NCBI GenBank assembly: GCA_023515745.1 | Contig: JALECJ010000007.1 | Location: 992,001 to 1,056,000 of the forward strand | Source: Amoeboaphelidium protococcarum | Taxonomy: Eukaryota > Aphelidiomycota > Aphelidea | DNA length: 64,000 nt | Direction: 5' to 3' | Shown: in pieces, positions 34,339-49,000 of the stretch | How the letters are laid out: the number at the start of each line of letters is the position of its first letter | Position numbering within the stretch: the first letter of the stretch is position 1 | Translations under genes and position numbers: made by a program | Notes under the pieces: model-generated | Database searches by the model: none | What the model was told of the DNA's origin: nothing | The model's input: the letters and a program-made list of their open reading frames with translations, nothing else

Positions 34339-34798
34339 AAGCTGGTCTTGAGGTATATCAAAATTACGAGACTTACCGAGAGCAGGAAATAGAAATTAAC
34401 GAATACTTAACCTCAAGCTAAAGTGCAGGCAATAGAAGGAAGCTAAGTTCACTGTAGATAAGCAAAATGTCGAGGTTTAAGAAGTGAGTAGAAAGCGAAG
34501 GCCAGCGAACATGGCATGAAGATTGACGCGTAGGCGAGTGATTAGTGATCAGGAGTTTGTCGCCTCTCTTATCTGAAAGATTTTGGATGAATTATGATTT
34601 ATAAGATTGAAATAGTGAATAGTAAAAAAAATTTATCTTCTGGAATTGAGGTTTCCATGCTTGACTAAGAGGTCCATTAGAACGGTGGTTCTCGTGTCCC
34701 TGTTGATACTTCTGTTGTCGATAGTCTACGTATCAGGACCGGTCTCAAAGTAATCAGACGCACAATACTTTTGGAAAAATAGGCTATTAATAAAATTT
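34339..34798. other. Spacer with possible small membrane-protein ORF
   Basis: At 34652-34790 the plus strand reads TKRSIRTVVLVSLLILLLSI then VYVSGPVS, a typical signal-anchor, but without a Met in frame. An ATG at 34468 followed by a possible donor GTGAGT at 34481 might supply a first exon. I do not call a gene. Confidence 0.2.
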
Positions 34799-34820
34799 AT
34801 ATATATATATATATATATAT
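34799..34820. repeat. (AT)n microsatellite
   Basis: Eleven AT units directly against the TGA of the minus-strand TSR1 gene (34820-34822), so it lies in that gene's 3' UTR. Confidence 0.95.
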
Positions 34821-37813
34821 CAATTTAGTGGTTCACATTCCATTTCGTCTTCAACAGCGGACTAGATATCCTCCAACGACAACTACTTCACCTGGTATTT
34901 GGGGAAGACGCGCTTATACAAATCGAGTAGAACAATGTCCCAACTCTTGAGCTGAGCATCAAATTGAGCTTTGAACGCGCCATGATATCCGACTGCAGCG
35001 CCACTTCTACAATGTTCATCATCGCCATCACCGTTACCGTCTTCCAGATGTAGGCCGTTATCACTTCTGATGAAGTTTCCATGTCTTCCCATCTGAGTAC
35101 GTAGCGGCAGATGAGCATAATGCTAGACATCCTTTCTGTTGTGAAACATAAACTTCACCACCGCCTTCTTACTCTTTCTACTCGGGGCAATATGAGTCGG
35201 ATAACCAACTAGAGTCTTTCTCTTGATGACCAGTCTATCAGGATGTGGACGCAAAGAAGTTCCGCGGCCTACGATAATTGGTGCAGAGTCTTAATCATCT
35301 TCACCCCCAGTCGTTGACTGCTTCATATACAGCACTGGACATTTACTTCCTATGGTGATTGGCGCAATAACAGACGCGACAACCTATTGCCCGGCTGCAA
35401 CGTATTTCACCTGCTTTGACTTGTAAGTTGCAGTTTTGCGACCACCTCCGCGAGATGTCTTCAAAGACTGTAAATCTTACGGCACCATCTATGAAAACAC
35501 CGGCCGCCCTTAATACACCCGCGGACCAACCATCATGAGCAACTCATCTTTACTCTTCAAAATTGGCATCCTGGTCAGCTGTTCAATCAATTCCGCAGTG
35601 GGATCAATATCAAAGTCAATCTTCTTTCCATTTGGTTTATCACAGGCAATTCTGGCACTCTTCTACCTTTATAGACTAAAGTTCATCACTGACTGTTCAT
35701 GCTCATACGGCAAAAGTCCAAAAACAGCCTTGATAAAATTCTTTTCCATAATCTGCTAGAATTCATCAACCGGAACATTCTCCAAGTATAATCTTACGCG
35801 TCTACCAGGTGTACTCAGCTATGAGGCGAGTATATCTTCTTCTTAATCCATCTCATCTCCACCATTCATTTCTCCTTCACAATCATGTTCTCCTTATACT
35901 CCGCCATTCATTGCGCAATCATACTCGCGATAGATCTACTATTCAATAGACTGGAGCATATGAGAATGGAAATCCCTACCATTACGAGAGAATCGCTTCA
36001 ACTAATCATAACCATCAGGAAGACCATCGTCAAGGTCCCACTCGGCATCATCAAGACGGTTCATCAATCCTCTGTACTTGCGATAACGATCTTTGACTAG
36101 AACATCAGGTGGGAGCGGAGCAACTTCATCAGGATATTTCATGTACTCTTTCATTTCCTTGTATTCTTTGAGAAGCTGTGCGCGATAGTCTCCACCATCA
36201 TTTATATTACCACCCATGTCCTCCCCATCAGTTCCCAAATCAATTTCCTGATCATCTCCAGCAGATTTCATCTACCTTCTCTGCATACGAAGTTCTTCTA
36301 GAGCCGATTGGTCATACTCATCATCCTCTTCATTCTTACCGCGTTATGTGCTAGTGGGCCCATATTCCATTAAAGATTCCACCTCAGACTACTCATCTTC
36401 CTCACCACTGAGCCAAGCTTTAACATAACTTTTGCCTTCAGCATCAACTGCAGGACCGCTATTACCAGATCTACCATTTGTCATTATCACTTCATCGCTC
36501 TTCTACTACCGACCACCTAGTTCAACTTCTTCATCCTCCTCTTCCTGAATATCTGATAAGTACGTTGACTGTCGGCCTACCATCGATCGATCACTATCAT
36601 CATCATCCATACGCTCATTCCATTATTGGTCAAATTATGCATCGAAATGGGACAACACGCCAGACGTAGATGATGGTAAGACCACTTTCTCTACGGATCT
36701 CCCGTCTCTACTCAACACTTCAATCTTGGAGCATTTATAGTCACCCAAGTACTTCAAATGAACGTGACGGTTGATATTAAATGGCATTCCACGACTGAAT
36801 CCTTCAATAACAACTACAGATTATTGAGGTTCTTCATTATTTAGAGCATCAATTTCATTATCAGGTAATATTGAATGCTTGTCAACCAGCAAATACGGAT
36901 AGAGTTCGCGCCACTGTGTGCTAGTTGGAATCAAAGTATGCAAGACTCTTTTCAGTTGGTCAAATCCAGCACAGTGAGCATTTTACTATTACTGCGAAGA
37001 AATGATAAACATCTTGTGGTCTTTAGATTGACCACCCATCTCTTGTACCATAAACTACTGACAACTCTTCAGCACGGCCTTAACATCTTTCCCTTTCTGA
37101 ATCTGGTCAGTATTCAACAACATAGACATGATGTACAATCCAACTCCTTTGCTCTATAACGATGATGATCCACCACCACCACCTACATTACTATTAGTAG
37201 GCAGCGATGGGATTCCAAAAGATCTCAGAGCCTCCAGCGTGGCCATACCCAATTCATCCACCTCATCCTGCGCACTCAATGCAAACACAACAAAGTCACA
37301 TACAGTCAGACCGTCAACAATCTTGAGCAGGAACTCTTATTAATTACATGCGATATCTCTACTAACTCGGTGATACTCATCGCTTTAATCATCTATAGTT
37401 TTATCGGAGCTAAATGAAGTATCAGGACGCTCAATAACCACAAATTGACAAGAATCAATAGATTAATTAGAATCAGACGCATCTCCTCCATTCTAATCTT
37501 GACGTGTCAGCATAAATTCTGGACATTGTATATTCGGACACAGCGGGACGTACAATCCAATCTTCTTCACACCACTCCGTCTAAACTAAACAATACTCTA
37601 TCGCTGAATCTACTGCTACTTCTACCTGGTGATAGACGCGTTCTTCGATAGCAGCAATTTAATACTACTACTACCATTGATACTCCTTACAGACTCTCTT
37701 CCTCCACTTCTACTCTTACTCTTGTTCTTCTTGTTCGCCTTATTGCTCTAATGGTAATACCTACCACTTCTATGATGATGCGACTACTCCCCACTCTTTT
37801 GATCTCTTGCCAT
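34820..37813 (-). CDS. TSR1: Ribosome biogenesis factor TSR1
   Basis: Intronless, 997 aa, longer than human TSR1 (804) owing to Gln/Ser/Asp-rich inserts. TSR1 is a GTPase-like but catalytically inactive relative of Bms1 that sits on pre-40S subunits and blocks early translation-factor joining. The basic N-terminus HHRSGRYYHQSNKANKKNKS matches the family; IGLYVPLCP and IVDGLTVCDFVVFALSAQDE belong to the degenerate GTPase domain, where the P-loop is lost. Then comes VVVIEGFSRGMPFNINRHVH. A long acidic linker holds ELKEYMKY-like patches. The end is DIVLLDLYKRVFPKYQVK, the conserved Bms1/Tsr1 C-terminus. Divergent from the gene at 38184. Confidence 0.9.
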
Positions 37814-38183
37814 AATAAATACTACTTGAACAAGCGTAATCAGCTAATAATTAATGGTACTAGATATTAAATTACGGTAAGAAGAGTCTCAATCTGGAAT
37901 GAAAATTGATCAAAAGTTCTGATATTTTCTCTGCAAGTCGAGCGATCATCGCAGTGGAGAGCGAATGAGCGAATTGCAACTGAGGAGACTTGACTAACCG
38001 AAATCGGATTGAGTGACGCGTCTTGACTGATCAGAGTTGCACCTTTATCATAAATAGGTTGTCTTAAAAAGAGTTTCATCATTATCAACAACTGTTCAGT
38101 TCCTCACTAGCGATTTGCATTTTGATAAATTCGAGATTTCTGGTTATAATTAATTCACAAGTCTACATTATAGAAAGAATTGA
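37814..38183. promoter_or_regulatory. Divergent promoter between TSR1 and 38184 gene
   Basis: A 370-bp gap. It has GTGGAGAGCGAATGAGCG at 37954-37971, like the purine motif of other promoters, and GACGCGTC at 38011-38018. No TATA box is clear. Confidence 0.4.
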
Positions 38184-39935
38184 ATGATAATGATTAGACG
38201 TACTGCTTAGTTATAGACGCGTCATCTATTGAATGGAGGTACAAGTAGGCAGTTCTCGGCGGCGAAATCATAAGGCGAAATGAAGAATGATAAACAAGTG
38301 CCAGCGCTATGGTAGGAGCTTAATAATAAGAGTAATTAGTAAAATAACGCGTCTTCATCATCGCTGCCGATTTAAAAGAGCTCATACAAGGCACAGAAGC
38401 TGACTGGATAATAACAACAGTCTCGCGCACCATTGCCACATAGTACTGCCACTTAATCATCCGTTAATACCACCGCCAAGTCTCCTCCTATCAAAGGTAA
38501 TCAGAATCAGGTAGCGAGTTATTACCGCAATGTAATTTCATAGTTGAAGAGCATCTATCACGCAAAGAGTGCGTATTATGGAGATGGTCTATTTAATGCC
38601 AAGAACTAGGAGCGAAGTATCACCTGGGCTGACTATAAAAATAATTAGGCTTGCAATTATAAAGCCAAGAGAATGGCAGCATTCCTGCTGGGTACAGGTG
38701 CGCTTATTAGTCACCCATTAACGACTTTTCTCGGTCTTAAATACGCCTTCTTATCTGGGTCTCTTACAATGTCTGGTGCAAAGTTACTTGTAGATTCTAT
38801 CCTGACTTATGGAGTTAGTCCATTTGTGCTGAAAGGTTTATCATATTCTTCGTGGTTGCGTAGTCGATTGCCAATGTTCCTGTTGGATGGTAATTAGAAA
38901 TCAGTCGCGGAATCTAATCTGCATGCTGTGGAACAAGCGTATGGCAAGGAGCGAGTTTATGATGTGGCAAATGCTTAGTAGTTGTTGTCAATCTATAACA
39001 CAGTATTGCATAAGAATGAGCAATGGCAGATGATGATTAATCGATTGCAAGCGGGTAATCTCCAAGTTAGTCAGATGTATTAGACTGTCATACATCTCCT
39101 ACCGTATATGATGGATCGTGGCTTGACATTCTCCAATCTGTCTCTATCTAATCGCAATTACAGATCTTATGCGCGTTCTGTTCTATAGCCAGGTTCCAAA
39201 GTGTCTGCCGCTGATTAGTCGCCTGATCAAGATTTCATAACTAATATGATAACGGATCACGATGGAGTATCGTCTAGTGTTATGAAGAAGAGCTCACCGT
39301 TGTCTTTTGTGTCGAGAGTTAGAACTTAGCAGACAATGACCAAGGTGATGGATCGTCAATTAGCGTAAGCTGAGATTATCTACAATCTGAAGTATGATGA
39401 GAATTTCAAGTCTGGAGATCGTGTTTATGGATTTGTTAATGATTCTATCTATCAAGAGGATTTGAAGTATATTCTGAACAATCTCGTCGGTCTTCAAGGT
39501 TCCACTGTTCAAGATTTGATCATGGTGCAGCAGGATGTCAAAGCTATCGATCAGTTGTTATTTTCGTACGCAAGATTCGCTCATTTCCTGTGCGATTTGA
39601 GGTTGAAGGTTCGTGGTTCAAGCAGTGGTGTTCCTGTGTGTGATTTGTAGAAGAGCACCGCGTTTGATTTGCGATCTGCTCTCAATGAAAAGTTGATGGA
39701 TAATCGCGTCAAAGTCAAGTCACCTAGTGCGTATGAGAATTAGTTTGAGAAGGAGCATTAAGATTACTTTTCATACCAAGATACTGACTTACCATCAGTG
39801 GTTGATGAGTTGAGTGCCTAATCTAGTCACTAGAAAGTGCAATAATGTCACCCGGATGATCTGATGCTTTCAGCTTATGTCCTGGCAAAGACTCTAATTG
39901 TGTGTTCAAGTCATTTGAAAACTATTTAGAAATGA
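38184..39935 (+). CDS. Probable mitochondrial membrane protein, unknown
   Basis: Intronless, 583 aa, from ATG at 38184 to TGA. I do not recognise the family. The N-terminus is rich in Arg, Ser and Gln and free of acids (MIMIRRTAQLQTRHLLNGG then TSRQFSAAKSQ), as in mitochondrial presequences, with a possible cleavage site after RQFS. Gln/Asn/Ser-rich linker follows to about residue 130. A hydrophobic stretch near residues 163-205 (AAFLLGTGALISHPLTTF, GLKYAFLSGSLTMSG) suggests one or two membrane helices. The rest is a mixed helical domain with HAVEQAYGKERVYDVANAQQ and LLFSYARFAHFLCDLRLKV, rich in TAG/TAA-coded Gln. It may be a peripheral inner-membrane factor; that is inference. Confidence 0.6.
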
Positions 39936-40036
39936 AATCATTAAGAATAGAGAAATTATTTTAAATGAATTTTATATATTAATTTAAGATTTTCACTTCC
40001 ACATCTAATAATGTTGGTCCACAATCTACAAAGTTA

Positions 40037-43000
40037 TCACTACCTGCTGGCCATCTCGAACCACTACGATAAAGCTTCACTCAGGACGGAAGGTAGAGAA
40101 TCGAGATCACGCAGAACAATGTAAAAGTCAAATGGAAACGTGTCCATGTACTTGGTCATCTTGAGTTATCCATTGGCATCGAATGACACATTCTTCATGT
40201 CCATGATGGAATGTTGCCTTTAAGTGGACGCGTCAGAACTCTACATCTACTAGTACTATAACTCCTTACTACCAGCCTAACTCTAAGTAGATTTATCCAT
40301 ATCTAGCACAATGAACAGAGTCATAATCTTGTCATTCACCGTGGCCTACCTGACCATCTAACGGATATTTTAATGATCTTCACAAATACCATCAGAAATG
40401 ATAATCTACAACTACCACAAATCCTGGCCTGAACCACCTCGACTACCCATTCTCTATTACCGCAGCATTGACACTGACTGGGATAGCAATTATCCAACAA
40501 TGGTTTTGTCTTGATTAAAAGTGAACTAGCTGATCATATTGGCTCCACCATTAGCATCACCAGAAGCAACACCAGAACTAAGAGGTGTATCAAACGGATG
40601 GATCATACGCACACTCTCGCCAAACGATGCAACTCCAACCTGTCCGACTTCAAGCAGCGTCAAGGCTCTAGATATCAAGGCTAGACTTTCAAATGCCAAC
40701 CTTATACACTTTCCATCAGCCATACTCTTGGAATCATCTACGGCGATGAGCACCTGGTAACTTCTCTTCTACGGCTTAGTTCTCCTCAACCAGATTTTGT
40801 CTTTGCGGTACTGAGAGGCAATGTATGGTATAATTTTGCGCATATTCAATCGCTTACCAGTCTTGTAATCACCTCTGAGATGTGAGTTCACATTAGGCTC
40901 TAGAATAAGACGCAACTTCTCGCACAGCTGAGTACTCAGTAGCGAAGTTCTCTAAAGGCAGTCATTCCATACCTGCGACGAAGCATTAATCCTCTTTTTA
41001 ATATCAATACTATGATTAGAGTAAAGTTGAGCAATTTCTTAATCATTCAGGACGGCTGATGGTGATTATGCTGATAAATCCAACAATTTTACTTCAGATG
41101 AAAGCTGATTTCCAGATTGATGATCTTCTGAATAGAAGGCCGCATCTACAGAAGGCTCTTCATCCACAGACATTTAGTCATCGCAGGCTGTGAAAGAATC
41201 ATCCTATTCTGCATCATCTCTGAGCTTGGCCTTCTTATTGCGGGACTAAACTTGACCAGAGAGTAGAATTTCATCAGATACCAAATTTTTATCTTCTTCC
41301 ACATCCATTTAATCATCTCCAACATCCTGGTCCGCCACTACCTAGTCTTCTTAGCCACCATTTTCATCAGGATTCTCAACCGCCATCTGCTTAGCTTGGT
41401 CCATTTGATCTTTGGTAGCAACACCTTGAGCTTAGAGATCAGTATCAACATCGTCCTAGACAAATTCTACCTACATCTAACTTTACTAAGCATCCAGAGC
41501 GCTTGACTATGGTGTATTCTAATTATCGGCAGCTGAGGCATCAGAGACATTCTTACAGTCCTTTTTACTGTTCATCGCAGCCAACTTTCTATCAGCATTT
41601 GCTTCCCTGCCCTTTTCTTGCTACAAATCACCAATTTAAGTCTATAACGAGGACTGATTACTCTAATTGGAATCTGAGGCAAGACTTTATGAAGGATTAT
41701 GGGACTGTTGTTCCTTCCTATCTTGCTACTTGTCTTCAGAGACATCATCAAACTCATCCAACTAGCGCGATATCTAGGATTAATTTCCATCGACAGCATC
41801 AATACCATACTGCACTTCATCGTTCAACATCTGCTACTAGTCCAACACAGTCTCATCCTTGCCATCAGTTTCTTGTTAAGGCTAATCTTACGCAGGTTCA
41901 TCTTCATCGCCACTGACCGGATCTTTTTCAGCCATAGGATTCACCAAACTATCCTCTTCGCCATCCTAATCCTCTCCATTCTCTTCAGGACTTTCTTCTG
42001 TATCTAGAACATCATCTTAGCAGTCATCTTCCGGTTGATCCATATCAACGTCCTTAACAGCATCTTCGTCATCATCCAGCTGCATGTTCTCTGGCAAATC
42101 ACCATCTTCCTAATCCTACTACTCCAACTCCTGGTCATTATCAACATCATTAGAGCTCACGTTATCACGCTGCTATTGCGGCCTGTCAACCATATCATCT
42201 TCATCGACTTGCTCATTAACCTCTGGATTGTCCTACTTGCTCTAATTTGCGTCGAGGTCATCACTCTAATCTTTATTCTAATCACCAGACTTTTCATCCT
42301 CAGCCGCTGCGATATTACTGTCATCAGCCTTACCATCACCTTTCGAAACTCCCTCCTATGTCCTTTCTTCCTGCTCCTCTTCTTGATCTTCATCTTCATC
42401 GTCATTGTTCCACATCTTCTCGTCAAGTACCTCTTAATCGTCGAGATCATCCTTGTCATCACCAGTATTGCCCATTTGCTCATCCAGATCATCTTGATCT
42501 TGCTCATCTTCCTAGTCATCTTCTTCATTCCGCTGCATACTCTCAAACTGACCATCAAAGTCATTCTACATATCAAGACCCTCATCCTCATCCTTATCCT
42601 GCTACTCCTAATCATCATCGTCACTTTACTCGTAATCATTCATCTCATCCTACAGTCCTAGTACTTGCTCTTCATCTTCAATCTCGTCACTGACATCGCG
42701 ATCTCCCTTCTCACCGGCCGCCATACCGGTACCATCTAACTGGGCCTTATCGTCTAAAGCATTATCATCGCCGGCATCAGCGTCGGCAAGTTCCTCAGAT
42801 AAGCAGAAGCCTTTCTAAATCAGAAGAGTGTTAACATGAATCAAAATGCCGCATAACCTCATACTCTCAAACAGACTTGTAGCTGATTGATTAAAGACTT
42901 TAGACACCAGAGATTGCAGACTGAAGATGAACGGAAGCACTCGAGTAATTGACGCTTAGTCGCTCCAAAGAAGCACACCGTTTATCAATTGATCCATCTA

Positions 43001-46000
43001 TGATGAGTGCAACTTATTAAATGTCGCTCGTGATTGCTGAGCCGAGATATTAAAGTAACCTTTCACCAGAGAAATAGAGTCATCAATAATCTCTTCACTC
43101 TTCGCATCTTCATTATCAACGCCAGAACTAACTCTCTGAACATATAAAAGGATTCCTTCAATTACCTTGGAAGTTGAGACAGCATCTTCAGTCATTTGAT
43201 TACATGAAGAAGCATTGAAGCGTGATAATACTTCTGTAATTTCATTCTAAGCCTCTGTAATGACTTTACGCAGCCTTTGATTATGACCATGATCTATAGA
43301 TGAAAGGAGCGACATCAACTATTAGCCAATTTAGTAATACAGTTGACATGCGACACGGACATCTTGAATCAAAGTAGGACATTTAGACAACTGATCTACA
43401 ATGCTATCCAATGTGCTAATATGAGCTTTCCACGCCTCTTCACCATCATTCACAACAGCCATCTGCATTAGAACCACTTGCAAAGATTTAGCCACGCAGA
43501 GCAGTCTCGATAAATTCACAGGATCTCCCAAAATCACCAAGTCATTATTACTGGTACAAAATTACAGATATCTACAGACTTGGTCAACCGAATAGAGACT
43601 TTACACTGCGCACTAACTAAGACTAGTCCAACCAGATACAGCTTTGCACAACAGATTTTCAATCAGAGAAGTAAATTAAGACACTTAATCTTTAGATACC
43701 TGATGATGGCAAGTGCGCAGCTGATCTTACATTGCCGTGAATGCTGCAACATTTTCATGAAGTAGTTGGCTCAGCTACTGGCAACTACCAACGTCCAACA
43801 AAGACTATTAAACGCCAACCTTCATCAAGGACTGAGGATCTAACCTCTCTACAGTCTTTAATCCAGCACTTTTCAATACTTTCAGTAAGCGATTTAGAGA
43901 ATTCTACTTCATCTTTCGCAGATTCTTTATTTAACTAATATTCTCAGCTGTAGGACCAGAGGACTCCAAATCTTTGTTCATCTACTTGAAATTTCTCAAA
44001 TGATCCAGAATTTCATCATTCAACGACTAAACACCATCCACCTGAGGAAGTGACTAAACAATACGAGCACCAACCCGATCAATCTTGCGAATTAGAGACT
44101 ACGATGATTAGTTCACAGATCCTAGATCAATTTTCCATTCACTTGATTACTGAGTTTTAAATGCAGACAAAGCTAGAGGAGGAACGATAGGAGATATCAA
44201 ACGACAATCCTTTAATCGATCCAACGCCAACGACTACATCTTCATATTATATTACTCGATAACTTTCGCTACTGGCACAGATAAAACTTCATTGATGTAG
44301 TTGTGAATGACCTTATTGATCTTGCGACAGGACGCATCAACGTAGCTTTTCAAATTAAAGTAGTTGATGTCTTTCCATGAGGTCAGTCTAGCAATATCCT
44401 TAATCTCCTTCTTATACTTCTCCATCTTACTCTAAATAAACAGTTGACACTCTGGAAGGAAAATCGCAAACTAATCCACGACAGACTAAATCATAACAGC
44501 AACAGACTGCCGACCCATCAGTGCATTTACTCCAGCAAAAGCCTTCAACATTTACAGCTTAGTGCCAAGTCGACCAGCCTAGGAACTCTTCACATATTGG
44601 ATTAGATTATCACACAATCCGGCCAGAAAGCTCTACTCGGATAAGGAATCGTCAAAAGGAGACAGAAGATTGAAAGCCAGATGATGCCATTTATCAAAGT
44701 CCGACTCTACCCATTAACGTTCATGCAATTGTAAAGCATCCTACCACTTGGAGATCTACTCTCTGCGATACTGAAGCACATACTAAGAGATATCATCCAA
44801 AAATGACTGCAGAGACAATTCTTTAGAGGCATAATCTTACCACTCCTGGAGCTTGACAAGCAGCAACTCTAATCCACCGACAATCTTGGCCAAACTCTAT
44901 GCCGAATCAAAACTCTAAATTCGATCAGCAATCTTGAGAATCTGAACCAAAATCGGGTTCTCTGGCCATAGAGTGATCAATTCCTAACAGCGTTCAATCA
45001 ACTATTGTAGTTTGTTGATAACCAGGGAACAATCTTGATCAACCTTGGAGAGAATCTTGATCTTTCTGTCGATAGTGTAGAGCATAAGAGGCTGCAGCTC
45101 AATGTCGATAGCGCATGATTGATTTTTAGAACTACCGAATAATTCTTCACTGATCAAGTCAAGTCCTTATAAAGTCAAATCACGCAGGTCACTGTTCGGA
45201 GTGTCAGTAAAGATGCTTAAGAACATCTTGGCCATTGAGGAGACTGACGGTGCTTCATTAGAGCTTTGTGCAGTACTTTCGTCCGAAGATACCTCTTACA
45301 TGACCAACTCGCCATCGTCATCAAAGTACCATTACTGATCGGGACCATCAGAGTTTGATTACTGCAAATAGTCCACCACTTCATCCGAAAACTTGTATAG
45401 AGAATCTTTATTCTCCGAGAGTAAAGCATCCTTCTTCTCCATTTATATTCTTTGATCAGCATAACCAATTAATCGCGATACAAATTCATCAGGAATGACA
45501 CCATATTGTCTATAGAATACACGACATTAAGCGAAAGCATACTACCATGCACCAGAAGCCACATCAACAATTTTACCTGATTAAGCACTGGAAAAAACTC
45601 GCCACGATGGAAGTATGTACTTTGATGAATCTCTAACAACAGGATTCTTCATCTCCTTCAGCCGGTAAGTTATGCCAATATAGAACATGCACAATATAGT
45701 TTGAATCGGTAACACAATATCCATATACTCCTTATAACTTGTAACCAGCCTAGACTAAAACTAATGAATCCCATCAAGTAATTACTCCAACAGATTGGCG
45801 TCCGATACTGACACGATCTTTTACAACGACAAAGTGTTGCGGAACATTTTCAACTCTTGATGCAAAGTATAAAGCTCTTAAGTAGCAACTCTAGGCGGGA
45901 ATCTACCATACAATTCATCATAAGTTTGCTTGAGGTGAGACAATTTCTGCTCCAAATATAGCGTCAATGGGGATTACTAACTTCCGGTCAGCTGCTCAGT

Positions 46001-49000
46001 AATAAACGAAGACAACTTGAGATCGGCCTCCACATCCTGACTCTCTACTGACAGCATTGCCAGCTCACCACTCATTCTATTCATCGGATCATACACATTG
46101 TCGATAACAAAAGAATCATACCAACGCTCGGCCAAGTTAAGCCAATCAGTGGATTAAGCACTAGATGCAATGGCATTAATCAGGCCATCAGGATGCACAA
46201 AACTCCAGTCAACTAATAGTTTGATCATCGCATTCTACATGAACTCTTCAGGCTCAATCTAGGTGTAGAATCCCCTGACTTGGTGTAGATGTTCCAGCGC
46301 GGACTTGACTCCGCTAAACTAAACCTGGTTCACTGATTACAGCAAGTCAAAGAGTCGAGCACAAAAGAAACCATCGCTTAGATTCAAAGCAACGTTCAAC
46401 GTATAACATTACTGAGTAATAATTTGCATGAGCTTAATGTCAATGGACTGCTGGTCTACAAAATACTGCTTCAACGCAGTGGCCAGATCCTATCTTTAGC
46501 TAAACAACTCTAACAAGACCAGCGATTTAAAATGTCTCAAATCAGAGCTAAAATCATCAGAATTAGACAAACTTTGCCACAAGTCCCAGATCTTGTCCAC
46601 AGACGCGAGTTTAGATTGACTTTAAAACTGACTAGCTAAAGATGACACCTAAGCAGACAATTCATCCGAAAAATGATACGCACCACAGACTGACAGAAAC
46701 TTATTAACCACTGCAGTGTCAATGTAAGCTACCTGTACAGAACTCTCACCCAGCTTCAAATGCTCAACAACCATCTATAGACCATGGACTAGTTAAATCC
46801 AATCAGCTTGTTTAGCTTCACATCTTACAAAATCACACAGATCCACTAACAAATAGTAAATCTATCGCATCACAAATTGGAGCTCAGACGGTGAGATGGA
46901 CTTGAATGAATAAGAGAACTGATCAATCGCTCTCCTGACTAGATGGTCCAAATATTTAGATTAGGAGACCGTATCATTTGCAGATGCTTGCAATCTGCAG
47001 AGAGCGTAATCAACTAAAATAGGAGTTTATGCTTAAACAGGTAAACCGCATTCAACAATGATAGCATTACACAACGGAAAACCTTCCAGAGAGTTCTAAA
47101 GATGCATAATTTCCCAATAATTAGACACGGACCCGTTCAAACTCTTCATGATATGAGCGCATGTCAGTTAATATTCCAATGGATTGAACGTAGTAGACAC
47201 TGGACTCCGTAAGTCTTAAGATACTTGATCGGATGATAAGAAAATCTCAACACCTCGATTACGCATAGCTCTCGAGAGTTCACATCTATAGTTAATATCA
47301 ACGCCCAAAATCAGTCTAAATTATGGATGTCTCTGAACACACCGAACACCCCCATTAACAATACCTTGTTCTGACACAACAAGACATCCATCCTCTTCCA
47401 TCACAGAATTCAACCGATCAAGTACCGATGGATTGCATATGTTGGCATTATTCAGATAGAGCCAATGTCCATTTTGCATCGCTTACACCAGAGGACCATC
47501 GCGCCAAACAAACTGCACCTAACCGTCGATCAATCTCTCAATTCCTTGCAAAAGACTAGACAATTGAGCTTGATCGCCATCAGTAGAACACTCGACAATC
47601 TTTTTTGCCACGACAAGCCACTCTTTGTGAGAATCCTTAGCTAAAGCGGTAAGTTAATCAACACTCTCACTTGATGACAATCCATAGATTTACTTGATCA
47701 CAGCATGGAACTGATCAATCCTCCAGGATATCGAATCCTGTTCAAAAATACCCACCAGGTCATAAGGATCCGTTTGCCTATCAAGATTAACCGTAATCAG
47801 ATCAGAACCTGAGATAAGTGCCAAATTCTTGATCAAATCAAAACACATTGCGGCATCATCAGAAGTCAGTATAGCCATTTAGTCCAAGTTGGAACATTGG
47901 ATCAGTGCTCTGAGCCCTCGCAAGAACTCCTATTCATACTAGATAGATGGTGTTCCACTAGACAATGATCTACGGGTCAATCTATCGATACTCCAAACTC
48001 CAACTTTGAAATGGTGTTCATCTAAGGATGGAACAAGAGAACTTTCTTCAAAAGCGGATGCGCCAAAGATCTCTTCAAATAAAGCCACCACAGTAGATCT
48101 ATCATGCTCACACCTAAATCTCAAAATATATACCAGGAAGATAGCATCACATAACGCACCGTTTCCATACTGTTTCAAAATCTCCACACAGCGAAAAATG
48201 TCACGCAAGTTGAACTCCCACGGGTATCCCAATTGTCCAAAACTAGTGTCACTAACGCAAAGAGCGGATAGCCCTTCGTTAAATTGAACGAGATTTACAA
48301 GCAATTAGTCATCGACGCTTTCATTGTAGCGTGCTCTGCAGATAGACAGATAATCTTCAGTGTCCATATCATTTATCCAAATGCGAATGAAACGATTGAG
48401 GAAACTAGCTGGTAATCCTTTACGTCCACCTCCTTGCGATAGAGGATTTTATGCAGCAAATAGTCTGAACTCTGCATGACACTCAAAATACTGATCCAGC
48501 TCAGGAATGTACACGGTAGATCGATGATCAAGAAGAGCATTCAACCCCTCAAGCACCGACTGACTGGCAAGATTCATCTCATCCAACAGCACCCATTATC
48601 CATCTTTCATAGCACGCAGCAGAGGACCATCTCTCCACTCGAATCGCGGCTGGTCACTATTATCACCACCATCAGATGGAAGATCACTACCAAACAAATC
48701 AATCAGATCAGTCTGCTCTGACAAATTAATTCTAACAACTTTCTTATTGTTCAGCTTGCCAATGGTGGTAACAATAGACGATTTACCACAGCCGGGACTA
48801 CCTTCCAACAAAATAGCACGCGCCTTTGTAAAGCTCATTGCACGGACAATCTTTATGGCATTGACTCGCGCCTAGCTGGCAACAAAGAAGGAATCATCAT
48901 ATTGCTCCAAGCCATAAGTTAACTCAGTAGTATCAATATATGATGCAATAACACTGGCATACTGCTACTTGACAGAGCCTTGCTGACTTGATATAGAGTC

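Noticed and set aside
42035-42661. Plus-strand ORF of 208 codons, Ile/Leu-rich like a membrane protein
   Set aside because: It is the antisense of midasin's Asp/Glu-rich region; complements of GAT/GAA codons read as Ile/Leu/Phe. The minus frame is part of a 4634-codon gene.
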